Source: Antedon mediterranea (lineage: Eukaryota; Echinodermata; Crinoidea; Comatulida; Antedonidae). From it: 64,000 bases of DNA. The translations under genes and the position numbers were made by a program. The stretch is taken from contig NC_092677.1 in assembly GCF_964355755.1 (NCBI RefSeq), positions 8,315,001 to 8,379,000 on the forward strand, given 5' to 3'. The notes under the pieces are model-generated. The model did no database searches and was not told the origin of the DNA. It was given only the letters and a program-made list of their open reading frames with translations. Numbering within the stretch: the first letter of the stretch is position 1; each line of letters begins with the position of its first letter. Shown piece by piece: positions 36,807 through 47,519 of this stretch.

Positions 36807-36910
36807 TAAGCTCTGTCTACACTATCAATATAGTTTGGAAAAAAAGTGTGAATGTTCCTAAATATGGTAGTGATGCGATCATATATGGCCAATTTTTGTT
36901 TTGATAGTGT
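36807..36910. mobile_element. MITE-like element, gtctacactatc family
   Basis: Begins aagctctgtctacactatca and ends ttgatagtgt, an inverted repeat, with internal aaatatggtagtgatgcgat shared with the 41743 and 47403 copies. Confidence 0.55.
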
Positions 36911-38439
36911 AAAAACATAGTATTTGAGGGCCAGCTTGCTATAGCGCATGTTGTAAAATTCGACCACCATTCTCCTCAACTTTATTTCTATATTAAATCC
37001 AAACCACCAATTAAAAGGATTAAATTAATATATTGTGAAGTATTGCATATACTATGCATCGCTATACTTTTAATTATTTTTATATTACCGGACCATTTTG
37101 TATATTCGGTATACCTTTACGAAAACAAAAATATATGTATATTTTTCTGAGGTGTTTAAACCTGCGAATCTATGACTATGTAAATGATAATTTAACTTTA
37201 AAATATAATGTACTGAAATCTTAAAAACGCGAATACCAGAAACATAACGTGATTGTTAGAATATTGTTTTATATTTATTGGTGAGGCTAACATGTATATA
37301 GAATGTCTTGCCATTGTGTAAACATCATAATTATACCATCATTTAAAAAAAGTTTAGAGGCAAATGTTATTGTACAGATAATAACATTGCCTTGCAATAA
37401 TTTGATATTTTAACAATACGAAAATCACCACCAGTGAGACATGTAAAAAGAAATTCACCAGATAAGATGATCAATTCTTGTGAAGCGCTTATATCTAAAG
37501 GCGCTATAGAAATGATCTATATAGCGGTTTCCCCTCGAATAATTATAACCAAAACATACAACCTTTTCGTTTACTCATTTGTAGATTACTTGCCACTTTC
37601 TACCAATGTCATACCACGTTGTGTAGTTGTGTGTTTTTTTTAAGAATTTTGATTCTAAGCTGGTATCTATAAATAAAAATATAATTTTACATTGAAGTAC
37701 GAATAGAACAATTTTGTTTGAAATGCAGTTGTAAATAGTGTTTACATAAACAAAAATATACAGATACATTTGACTTGATTTATTAGTAGCATGATGCCTT
37801 TAGTTTTTCTATATAATTTTATATTACTTTTATAAAGGTATGTTTAATAAGGTTGAACATGTTTTTTTAAATGTTAATATGGTGCGATGATACAATTAAG
37901 TTAGTTGATATATATTCTTTCTATTTTAAAACAATTGGAAGCAACACTGAGGCAACTCAATTGTGCTCATCGTCGACATATTTGCGCTAATGTCCGTTTA
38001 GCTCATGTCGACCAGTTAGATTGAGTTCCGTGTCGCCCTAAGCCCACCGTCATGTTTGAAGTTTTGTATGGTGGAAAAACATAGTAAATTTTTTTTAAAG
38101 AAAGTACAAAACAGAAACGACGTGGAAATGTTTTCAACTTTACCTATATTTACTTGTACAGACTATTTTTTGTTTGTTTCTACGTTGTGTCGTAGTGTTA
38201 CCCTCCCTTCCACTATATTTAAGAACTATAATGTATCTAGCCTGATATTTTAAAACAGAAAATTATCTTTTATAAATAATTGTGATCATTGCCTTTTCAT
38301 TAAATGAAGTTTGCTTATTCAAACAATGTATATAATTTACGGTGATGAATTATTAATTATAATATAAAACTTGTATGTTTTTATAAATGATGTTTCTGTG
38401 GTTTTGATTCAACAGTAATAATAATACTTGTTTCCGTTT

Positions 38440-38613
38440 AAAGACCAATTTACACAGACGAACGGTTAGCGGAAACCGCGTAGTTTTTCCCACGTACAAC
38501 CTGTACCTATCATTAGTGGAAACCGGCCGTCCGCTCCGCGTTATGTGTTAAAGGTCATAAGGAATAACTTCTATATTATTACCATTACCGTCCGCCTGTG
38601 TAAATTGGTCTTT
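38440..38613. mobile_element. 174-bp TIR element
   Basis: Ends AAAGACCAATTTACACAGAC and, inverse, AAAGACCAATTTACACAGGC are inverted copies, continuing as cggac-type sequence. The inside holds ggaaaccg and gtccgctccgcg. A partial second copy is at 42388-42486 inside gene A. Confidence 0.65.
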
Positions 38614-39360
38614 GGGCTACGTTCAAACTGAGTCCGGTGGCCGGATAATTAATCATGGGAAATGTATAGTGTTAAAACTGTCACGAACATCCCGGAGTTC
38701 TATCATCTATGAAACATCTCCCAGTATCTGATTTTTAGTTTTAAGTTATTAAACGAATTGTACATAAGTATAATATTATAATTGTTTATCTAATAATAAT
38801 ATAAACTAGCGGATCGCTACAATGATTTAGTTACATTTTTGATGTATTTTCTATACTATGATATTGCAATATTATATGAAAAATATTAGTTGAAATAAAA
38901 CAACTTTTATTTGCTAATTATAAGTTGTTCTTTATTCTTGATATTGTGAAATATTATTTTTAATATGAATACGGTTCAAGTAAAGCTATTATATAGTAAG
39001 GCTGTACTCGGAAGTAAATTCGCGGAACCATTCCGTTACCAAATAAAACAAAATCGGTCGAATAGCATGCCTAAAGAACGATAGAAAAACACTCAAGTCA
39101 CCTAATCTTTGTGTTGTCAATTAAATTGTTGCGTATGGAATGTAGTTAATTTATTTAAACAAGCAGCTCGTCCGCATCATAGAAAAAGATGTGGCGCTCA
39201 TTCGATAACTTTTGATACTATGCAAATTGTAACATGTGCAACTGTTGCCTGCCGTTTCAACATTCCGTTCTGCAAGCCTCATTCATTTTGACGTCGGATA
39301 GTCGCCTGGAAGCAATAAGGGCACATTGTATAGGTCTAGTGATTGGAAAAAGAAAACAAA

Positions 39361-41250
39361 ATGTATTTAAATGTATTACTTTTGTTGTCTTCGTGTATAT
39401 TTACATTAGCTGTTTTTAACGATATTAAGATTGGTAATTCAACTATTACAAGAAGTCCCTTTTTCGCCGGTAAGACTCCGTCTTCCTCTCCGAATTATGA
39501 ACCTCTATCCGAATCTACGAAAACTGCGATCTTAGAAGAGCAAAACAATGGAAGAAGAAATGTATCACCTGTGTCATCGAACATGAACCTTGTGGTATGT
39601 TGAAAGAAAAGGTTAAACAAGAAATATTTCTTACAAAAAAACGCTGCTCGCTTATTGAAAAATATTTTTTATTTCAAATTTGTTTTTGAATGTGTCATTT
39701 TATTGTCACATAATAGTTATTTTACCTGAAAAAATGTAATTTAAAGCAACAAATACTTAAATTGTCTGTCAGACAATGGTTTTTTGGTTTCTTTTCTCTT
39801 TTTATATATGAATAAATATTATTTTTTTGTTACAGAAGTGAATACTCAATTTCTGTCACTTTAGTTAATTTTATTGCTAAGGTCAAGTCTGGGGGTCACT
39901 TCATCACCCTAGATATTTCAAGTGTGAAGTATCGTATTACAAACACAAACTTTAATGGACTGTTTTGATAATAATTAAATGAATATCTGACAGTGAATTA
40001 CAGTCAAAAGTCAGTATTATAGTCAAATGAGATAAATACCCAGAAATGCTTTGGGATTTGTAATTTAGCATGACATGTCCTAACAGACTCTTTTCCCAGA
40101 AGTTTTTTGGGTCTAGCAGCTGGAATCTATAAATTATAGTGGGGTTTCCATTTTCGCAAAACTGTCGTCCTTAGATACTATAACTGCTGCTTGCTTTAGC
40201 TTCTGATTGAGTAGTCCTAATGGGACGTAGCGGGCTAGAGCAGCAGCGTAAAAAGTTTAGAAAAGTACCGTATTAAATATGTATATATTTATATAATAAT
40301 CATTAGTCGTTCGCTATTGGATATTGAACGGGCGTAATAGAGTTCACTAAGGTAGAGTGAGACGCAGTATCAATAAATTTATTGCCAGACGAATCTATTC
40401 CTACTCTAAATTTTATATAGGCCTATACACTAGTCCATATTCTATTAGAATTCGTTGTAGTTATGATTCACTTGTATCGCGGTTACACTGCTTCCTCACC
40501 ACGAAACCCATACAATTGGACTAATTTTTCTTGAAAAAAATGTTAGATGTGGGATGACGAACTATTCAAAGCAGCACATCATTCTACAGCCAGTTGCAGA
40601 TATCCTAGCAGTTCATCCAGGGAGTTTGACGTAAATCAATACGTTGTTAACTTCGAAGGAATAACTCATTTGGCGTCATTCAGTTTACCGTCGTCAATTG
40701 GTAGTTGGTTTTATTTGGGTAAATATTATGATTACGCTAGAAGAACATGTTCTGCAGATGTTTCTTCAAATCATTGCTTTGTTTTTAAGCTGGTAAGAAA
40801 TGTTTATTTTGTTATGTCCCTTACAGAATCCATATGCCTATGGTGCAATTGTATTATACTATGATTTAAACATTCCTTAGCACGTTTTCTCTAGCTTTCG
40901 TGGGCTGAAATGACCAAGATTGGGTGTGCCCAGACGTACTGTCCGGATCTTTATGATGTGAAATCCAATATGACAAGAACTGATGTTTGGTATTTTAAAT
41001 GTAATTACGAAAACGTGTAAGTATTCTGCACAATTAAAATAGTTGTGTATTTTGTCGTCCTAAGTTATGTATGTTTCTTGCGTGTTATTCTGAATGGTTC
41101 CCTTTGTTTCTATTATGTATGTATGCCTACAGTAGAACTTTGTTGTTGATTACAGAGGAACTTATCACACGGACGTTGATGCCTACTTAGCGGGAGCTCC
41201 GTGTACGGCATGTGCTTCTGGATCTGGATGGTGTGACCAAGGACTATGTG
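39361..41250 (+). CDS. Gene A signal peptide, CAP domain and hinge (exons 1-4)
   Basis: CAP landmarks: ILEEQNNGRRNVSPVSSNMN and then WDDELFKAAHHSTASC (helix 1 region), FEGITHLASF, and the CAP signature region LLSWAEMTKIGCAQTYC. The usual G-H-[FY]-T-Q before the Trp is replaced by F-V-F-K-L, so the canonical His is lost. The hinge reads CTACASGSGWCDQGLC, as in many CAP proteins (CxxC...WCxxGLC). Confidence 0.85.
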
Positions 41251-44200
41251 GTGAGTTCAACATGTCAAGTACCGTATATAGTCCTACCGTAGCGTTTATG
41301 TATGTGCATTGTTGTGTCGTATGGATGATTTCTTGTAAGATACCTCTTTTCGTCCTGGCCATATCGGAAGAAAATTGTTCTTTATGACCACCGCTCATAC
41401 CGAAAATCAAATCCTCCCCCAAGAAAATGTGACACACTTAACTAAACAATTAAAACTAATTGGACAAATTGTGGATGAAAATAATTCGTATACTAAATAA
41501 TATTGAAGAACTTGTCTATATGAGTCATAGGCTTGCATGCAGTATAGTAAGTTATCCACTAAATCTTATGGTTATCTCTTTTTATAGACGAGTCCTGCAC
41601 AAGCACGAATGATAGTTGCACGTGTGAATGGGTCTCAGCGTGCAATTCACACGGTGCACTTGACCAAGACACTTGTCGCTGTATATGCGAAGATGGTTGG
41701 AGTGGACACAACTGTGACAACGAGCCACGTATGTTAAGAAATGTCTACACTATAAAATGAGTTTGATAAAAAGTGTGATGTGCTCAAATATGGTAGTGAT
41801 ACACCTAAATATAGTAGTGATATGGCATCATCATGCATTTCTATGGGCACATCACATTTTTTTTTGTCAAGTAAAGTTTGATGTGTGTAGAAGTGTAGAA
41901 AGAGCGTTATGTTATGTATAAATGAGTTGCAACATACTTCAATCAACTTGAGTCTCGAATGTATAGGAACAATAAACAGCATCTGCGCTTTCCCCTGAAT
42001 ACAATCTTTCTCCAATAGGTTGTTTTAACGCTTTTCGAAAAGCCAGCTGTTTGGCCGAATGATTATTGCTTGATTATGATATTTAAAATGATTATACTAT
42101 TGCCATTTTAATTGTATCATTGTTGGGTTGTCAATCAATGTCGCCTAAATTTCGCAATTTAAACGAAACAACTTTACAGACAATCAATGTTAGTACCGCT
42201 TGTCGTTTTTATAGAAACAACAACAGAACTCGTAACCAACCTAGATGATGAAACCTCAACCACGATGAATCAATCCAATGACTCTTCAGTGGCGACGTAC
42301 AGTCGTACAAACATTGGTAAATAGCAATACATAATTTTGGTACGTAAAGATTCTTAAGCTTGGATTAGAATCTGTATCTATCCTGAGAGGAAACCGCCCG
42401 TCCGCTCCGTGTAAATGGTAATCAAGAATATCATAAATGCTAATGTTTATTGCGGTTTACCGTTCGCCTGTGTAAATTGGCCTTAAAACTTATGCTTAAC
42501 ATTTTAAGGTACTGTACATGCTAAAAATAGTACGATTAAATCTATTTATTATGCTATTTTTCCCACAGAAATTCGTATATTAAATAACCCATGCGCTACA
42601 AACAATGGCGGTTGTGATCAGGTTTGTAGAGTTTCAGGTTTTTCGAATCGTATAGTGTGTTCTTGCTGGCCTGGTTATAAGCCTGATGAACGCTACACTT
42701 ATTATATTGTGTGTGGTAAGTGCCAATAGTTATTATAATCATTATTTTATATTATAAAAAATTATTATGAAAATAATGAAATCCAATCTACCATAGAAAA
42801 GGCTTACTTAATCGAATAATTAAAACGTTTAAAGATAACTGGTACACTGCATATTATGTGTCCTAAATATGTTACGTAATATTTGCATTAATATATTATT
42901 CAGTAAAAAAAGCAGCATGTGCTAATGTTGAATGCGAGCATGTGTGTACAGATATAGGACCAAGTGAACACGAATGTAGCTGTTATGCAAGTTACATTTT
43001 GTTTTATGATCAACACAGTTGTGTACTCGACGGTAAGTAGAACTATACGTGCATTTGTATAGCAAGTAAATATATGTTGATAAAGTTTGCGGTACACCAC
43101 GTGTATTAGTTCTGAAAGGACTGTTAAATTTCTCGACGTTTCGATCAATATGCTTTGATCGTCCTCAGGAGTGAGAAAGTAAATATATGTTTTTTGTAAT
43201 GAACACTAATGCCATTTTCTTCTCGTCTGGAAGTAGTGAACTACATACAAAATACCACAACACACAACGTAATGCTACACTCCCGTGTATGCACTTTGAT
43301 ACTCAATAAGGCAACATTTAGGGGGTTGGGTTCAGTTATATTTTGAAGTAAGGTTGATTATTTAGCGTGTGAGAGCATACATTACGTTCGGCGTGCGCCT
43401 GTGGTATTATGTATAGTACTGTGTGGCGTGTATTCCGTAATGCAAATCTATTCATACGAATCGAACGTTCACTGAGCTCTGAGTAATTTTCCGAATCTTT
43501 CATAAAAATACCTATAGTGATCCGAGTAGCCCTATAGTACTATGCACTAATTCAATCAAGAAATCATGACTTTTCCTATATGTTATATTGTACGTATTCT
43601 TATTTACAACATAAATTTTACAACACACAATGATCTTGTTTTCATTTATAAAATTGTTTTGTTTTAAGTTTGTTCGTTTGGAACATATTGTAGTATGAAC
43701 GGCCTTCTGGACGAAGATAAATGCACCTGTCATTGTTTCTCTGGCTACACAGGAGAACTTTGCAATAGTATGTATTAATCTTTAATTACGTAATTTATGT
43801 CTGAAACCCGAAACTGCAAAGTAAGCGAGTAATATGTTTAGTGACACACAGGATAAATATATGTGGTTCTTGCATTTCACTTTCGACCAATCAACTTGCA
43901 CATTCGAGATAAACATTCAACGAATGCATTCATGGCGGACGCTCTATGCACCCTGAAGACGAAAAGTCATCTATTTGCTTCTGGTTTAGGTAGATGTATA
44001 GGCCTATGATAATTTAATTGAATTCAAAGTGTAAGGAATATTAGGTATTTTTGGATGGCGAGAGGGATAAATTGCAAAATAAAGTGTGCCTTATTATGTA
44101 TTTAAGTCTTGGTATAAATATCCTATCGGTCTACTGGTTTTAATGGCTTTAACTGACTTTACACTGTATTTAGTTATGTGTGATGTTGACGACACAGAAT

Positions 44201-45658
44201 GCTGGAAGGATTATGAACCCAGTCCTGTCATTTACTATGATAAAAACGTTTGCCCTGTATTCCGTGTTTCGATAGGTAAGAAATAAATTTAAATAAATAT
44301 ATACTTTTTCTATCTATAATCATTCGCTGGTTTGGTACACAATGCAAATGTTCATTCGCTGGTTTGGTACACAATGCAAATGTTCAGTCAATGACGGCCT
44401 GGTGTTTTCAATGAGAACGGCAAGTATCTAAGTAAGCTCTTTTGAAATATTGATTTAAGGTTGTGATCAAGAATTTAATTGTGAAAATGGTGGTTATCTT
44501 GAGAAGGAAAGTGGGTTTGAAGAGGTGTCTGGTATGTGCCGTTGTTATTGTCCATTCCCATGGAGCGGTTCGTCTTGTGAAGGTATGACTTTAAGTTGCG
44601 TTCCAATTCGGTGTCCAATTTGACCAACCACAACTGTCGTACATTCAGCGTAACTTTAGTTCTCATATCCTCAAGCGAATTCCCTCTTCTCTATCTAGAT
44701 GAAGTGCCTCGCATGTAATTAATTGATCATACCAGCAATGTCATATGCGACACTATTAAAATGTTAAACGCAGATATACCAAAAACTTGCGCATTTGATC
44801 ACGTGAATCTTTTAATGTTTTACCTATACCATTTTCTCTTATTGCAGACTGCAATCTAACGTGTGACCATGGTACTATGGATTTTGAAAACTGTACTTGC
44901 TCATGTAATGATGGTTATAATGGACCTGAATGCTCCAGTAAGTAAACCAACAAACAGCCATACAAGATACTCGCATAACTGCCAATCGAACGCCTCCAAT
45001 ATTAAAGAAAACGTTTGCTAGGATTTCAATGCATATTTACCATCATTATTAGGCTAATCTGTTTATTGTTACAGTGATACGGTAGTTATAGTTTTGCAGT
45101 GTTTTTAAACCTTCTAGTTCGTACACAGTTGGTTGTTGAGAATTTACTGATAACATATTGCATCCTCATCCATCTTTAATGAATTTTAATGGGATTGAAA
45201 TATCTCGGGTGTTGCACTAAAGCATTGCATGTATTGTTACTATTTTTATTTCAGCACGTTGTAGACAGACATCTCTATTGTGTACACGACACACACACAG
45301 AAAATGCAGTAATGACTTAATCCGTAGACTCTGTCCTGTCATGTGCGGTGACTGTGGTATGCTGTTAAATTGTGTTTATTCAACTTCAAAAGTCTGTAGG
45401 GTAGTAAAAAAATGACTGACGCGGGGGGGGGGGGGGGTATGTTTCGTACACCTTGATTGTGGAAATCTATAGTGACACGAAGTGGAATTATAATTTGTCT
45501 AAAATGATGGCTCAAAGAAATTAGTTTCATATCAAATAGAACCTTCGAGACATCCAAACAAAGTAATACGCCAATAGGGGTGTCCCATGAATAGTTGTTC
45601 TATTTTAATAATATTATTATTAAAATATTTATATTTATTTTTAGTTCTTGTACCGTAA
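39361..45658 (+). CDS. Gene A: secreted CAP-EGF-ShK multidomain protein (complete)
   Basis: Fourteen exons: 39361-39594, 40547-40792, 40895-41016, 41156-41250, 41588-41728, 42215-42316, 42569-42715, 42904-43032, 43669-43767, 44174-44275, 44460-44582, 44848-44937, 45255-45356, 45645-45658; 1746 nt, 581 residues, all GT-AG, TAA at 45656-45658. The start ATG opens a signal peptide (MYLNVLLLLSSCIFTLAV). Order: CAP domain (~50-200), Cys-rich hinge (~205-232), EGF (233-279), Thr/Ser linker (280-313), two Ca-EGF-like modules (314-405), short EGF (406-438), Cys-Trp module (439-472), two EGF (473-543), ShK (544-577). Exons from the hinge on are phase 1-1, the mark of shuffled modules. CAP proteins are extracellular; the ligand is unknown. 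Genes B and C are its paralogues. The function here cannot be stated more closely than a secreted adhesion- or mucus-type protein. Confidence 0.9.
39613..40260. repeat. Dispersed repeat, copy 2 (gene A intron 1)
   Basis: It shares the two ordered blocks described for 2160-2690, including aaaaacgctgctcg, gaagttttttgggtc and agatactataactgctgctt. The middle (tgtaatttaaagcaa) also resembles 20451-20806. Confidence 0.6.
41588..43767 (+). CDS. Gene A EGF-like modules, first block (exons 5-9)
   Basis: Exon 5 is an EGF with CRCICEDGWSGHNC. Exon 6 is a 34-codon Thr/Ser-rich linker (starts TTTELVTNLDDE). Exon 7 has NPCATNNGGCDQVC and CSCWPGYKPD, a cEGF/LDL-receptor style EGF. Exon 8 is another six-Cys EGF (CANVECEHVC...CSCYASY). 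Exon 9 is a compact EGF ending CHCFSGYTGELC. Exons 7 and 8 have no counterpart in genes B or C. Confidence 0.85.
41743..41890. mobile_element. MITE-like element, gtctacactatc family (gene A intron 5)
   Basis: Left gtctacactataaaatgag and right agtttgatgtgtgtag are inverted. Internal gatgtgctcaaatatggtag is partly duplicated. Confidence 0.55.
42388..42486. mobile_element. Partial copy of the 38440-38613 TIR element
   Basis: It contains ggaaaccgcccgtccgctcc and ends with cgcctgtgtaaattggcctt, the same right end as the full copy; the left end is missing. Confidence 0.5.
43070..43185 (-). repeat. Retroelement end with hammerhead-like core
   Basis: The minus strand (43135-43168) reads CTGAGGA, one base, GATCA-loop-TGATC, GAAACGTC. 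This fits the CUGANGA / stem II / GAAA hammerhead order, with one unpaired base after CTGAGGA. The adjoining phrase agttctgaaaggactgtt resembles bases near 2130, so it is a dispersed element end of Penelope type. Confidence 0.35.
44174..44275 (+). CDS. Gene A Cys-Trp module (exon 10), undescribed motif
   Basis: It encodes CDVDDTECWKDYEPSP... with the pattern C-x6-C-W-x2-Y-x(11,12)-C-P. The same pattern occurs in gene B (48663-48761) and gene C (63768-63866), always between the short EGF and the next EGF. I do not recognise it as a named domain. Confidence 0.75.
   Translation, partial: LCVMLTTQNAGRIMNPVLSFTMIKTFALYSVFR
44460..45658 (+). CDS. Gene A C-terminal EGF pair, ShK domain and tail (exons 11-14)
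   Basis: Exon 11: EGF with CRCYCPFPWSGSSC. Exon 12: EGF with CTCSCNDGYNGPEC. Exon 13: ShK, CRQTSLLCTRHTHRKC...LCPVMCGDC, with six cysteines in ShK spacing. Exon 14 adds VLVP before TAA. ShK domains are found in channel-blocking peptides and, more often, as C-terminal modules of secreted enzymes and matrix proteins; the latter fits better here. Confidence 0.85.
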
Positions 45659-45930
45659 ATCACTACATCAGAATCTAAACTGACAACAGCACCTGAAATT
45701 ACAATTACAGATGGTTCCGGTTTAATGGACATCTAAAAACTTATCTAAAATAAGGGTGGAATACAGAAACCGAGCCCGACCGTAATACAAATGAAGTAGG
45801 CCTATATGATTGTTCTAAGCTAAGCAATTACACAGTCAACCAAGTGAAGACAGAAGAATGAGAGCTTCAACTATTGCAACGTTTTCAAATAACCACCTGA
45901 TGCAATGTCAACTACTAGGCAAGATGGAGT

Positions 45931-46002
45931 ATACCTTATGAGAGAAGCATACCTTATGAGAGAAGCATACCTTATGAGAGAAGCATACCTTATGAGAGAA
46001 GA
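45931..46002 (+). repeat. Four-copy 18-bp tandem repeat in gene A 3' UTR
   Basis: The unit ataccttatgagagaagc starts at 45931, 45949, 45967 and 45985, ending directly before the AATAAA at 46002. Confidence 0.85.
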
Positions 46003-46730
46003 ATAAACAATGTTGACATAATATAAATATATATTAAACGTACGTGTATAGGCCTACAATAGTATATATTTAAAATATTTTTATAAAAAAGTGTTTATTT
46101 ATACTTTAAATTGTTATTCCGCAAACATTGTTATATTTTGTAAAAATAAGAAAAACAAAAAATGGAGAAAAAAAGTTGTAAAGAAGAACGGTATTAGGAG
46201 TATTTACTAGACTGAGATTATAAGCAATAATATAAAATGCCACATGTTGTACAATGCCTTAAAGTAAAGTATGTTAAATGCAAGACTTACCGACTATTTT
46301 GTTCTGTAGTGTGTTGATTTGTGAGTATCATTTGAAGCTGGACTGTAGTCCGTTTTCAAACATAGAAAACAAATCTTTTTGAGAGGTTGCTTCATTTCCC
46401 AACAATATCTTGCCCATTACCAGTATTTATGCCTACAGTATCTCCAATTTTGTTTGCTAGTCTCATCTTCATAGTTGCCGCATACTCAGTGGCATAACGG
46501 CTTTGTAGAGCGCTCACTGGCTAAACCCAGGGGCCCAGGAGCTTATGGGGCCTCGAGCAATGCCCGGGCATTGAATTATGTCGAAAAGGCATCGGAGGAC
46601 CACTTAGGGTTCCTAAGCCAGTGGCCTCTATATTACGTTGTGTGTGTACGCGCTTCTTGCCTAGGGAATTTTGTCTTTGCTGTCAATATGCGTGAAAAAC
46701 ATGCATAACAGACAAACAAATCAAGGACGT

Positions 46731-46796
46731 TGTAGTGGAGCTGTAGCTTGGTGGTTAACGTGCTCCCCCTACTTATCTCTCCAGGGTTATAACACA
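46731..46796 (+). repeat. tRNA-like head of a possible SINE
   Basis: gtggagctgtagcttggtgg with A-box-like features is followed about 35 bp later by cagggttataacac, a decayed B box. Confidence 0.35.
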
Positions 46797-47402
46797 CAAC
46801 CCTTTCAACTCCACTCCCTAAGCCTCAAATGAGACTCAAACACGATAAATTATAAAATATTATATATTACCCAGATCCTTACTTGGATACAAGGGGCGGT
46901 TTATAACCACCGTTTATTAATACAAATATCTCATTTTACCATAATGATTTGTAATCTTATTCGAAATATAATAAATATTTTCTGTCGCGAACAATATTTA
47001 AAACATATACATTTCACTTTTAATTCTTATTCACCCACCGTCTGGGGTGTTCATGAAATTTATATTTATGAAAACTAAAGTTATATTTTATTTAAGACAA
47101 TTATTGTACAGTAGGCCTATGTATTGCATTTTTGGTGTGTGTGTGTTCTTTTATTCACATCGGTCGTCATAATTAAAATAAAAACTAATTATAAAACATA
47201 ATGTATAATTTTGTCTCAATGTCCAAATTGACATCTGCTTTACTAAGTTAGCTATTTCATAGTAAAACTGATCGGTGTGTAAATAATGCGTCGATATCGA
47301 TGACAAAAACACTTTTAGGTGAAGTTTACGGTAATAACTCCGGATGTGTTGTGTACGTCACGGGTACTGTAAGAAATAAAAACATGCGGATTAGAAAATA
47401 AA

Positions 47403-47463
47403 CATGATGTGCCCAAATATGGTAGTGATATGATAGTGTAGACCATATGTAGACAGAGCTTTA
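47403..47463. repeat. Partial gtctacactatc-family copy
   Basis: Contains gatgtgcccaaatatggtag and tgatagtgtagac in the orientation of a right end, finishing agacagagcttta. Confidence 0.5.
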
Positions 47464-47519
47464 GGGGAGAATTTTGACTGACTAGCATTATGGTAGGAAG
47501 TAGTACGGTCTAGTGAATA

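Larger units (their letters stand above)
35501..39360. other. Intergenic region between CARMIL and gene A
   Basis: It contains the tandem array above, two inverted-repeat elements (36807-36910, 38440-38613) and otherwise AT-rich DNA. No coding sequence or RNA gene is recognised. The promoter of gene A should lie near its right end; no clear TATA element was identified. Confidence 0.6.
45659..47519. other. Convergent 3' intergenic region between genes A and B
   Basis: It holds gene A's 3' UTR with a four-copy 18-bp repeat and an AATAAA at 46002-46007, a tRNA-like SINE head (46731-46796), and AT-rich sequence. On the minus strand an AATAAA lies near 47150 as a possible signal for gene B. Confidence 0.5.

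Noticed and set aside
39109-39291. Small Cys-rich frame upstream of gene A
   Set aside because: No signal peptide, domain or splice continuity; likely chance.
44086-44286. Upstream extension of the Cys-Trp exon (frame beginning MPYYVFKSWYKYP)
   Set aside because: A good acceptor at 44173 and matching exon length in genes B and C place the exon start at 44174; the upstream part is intron.
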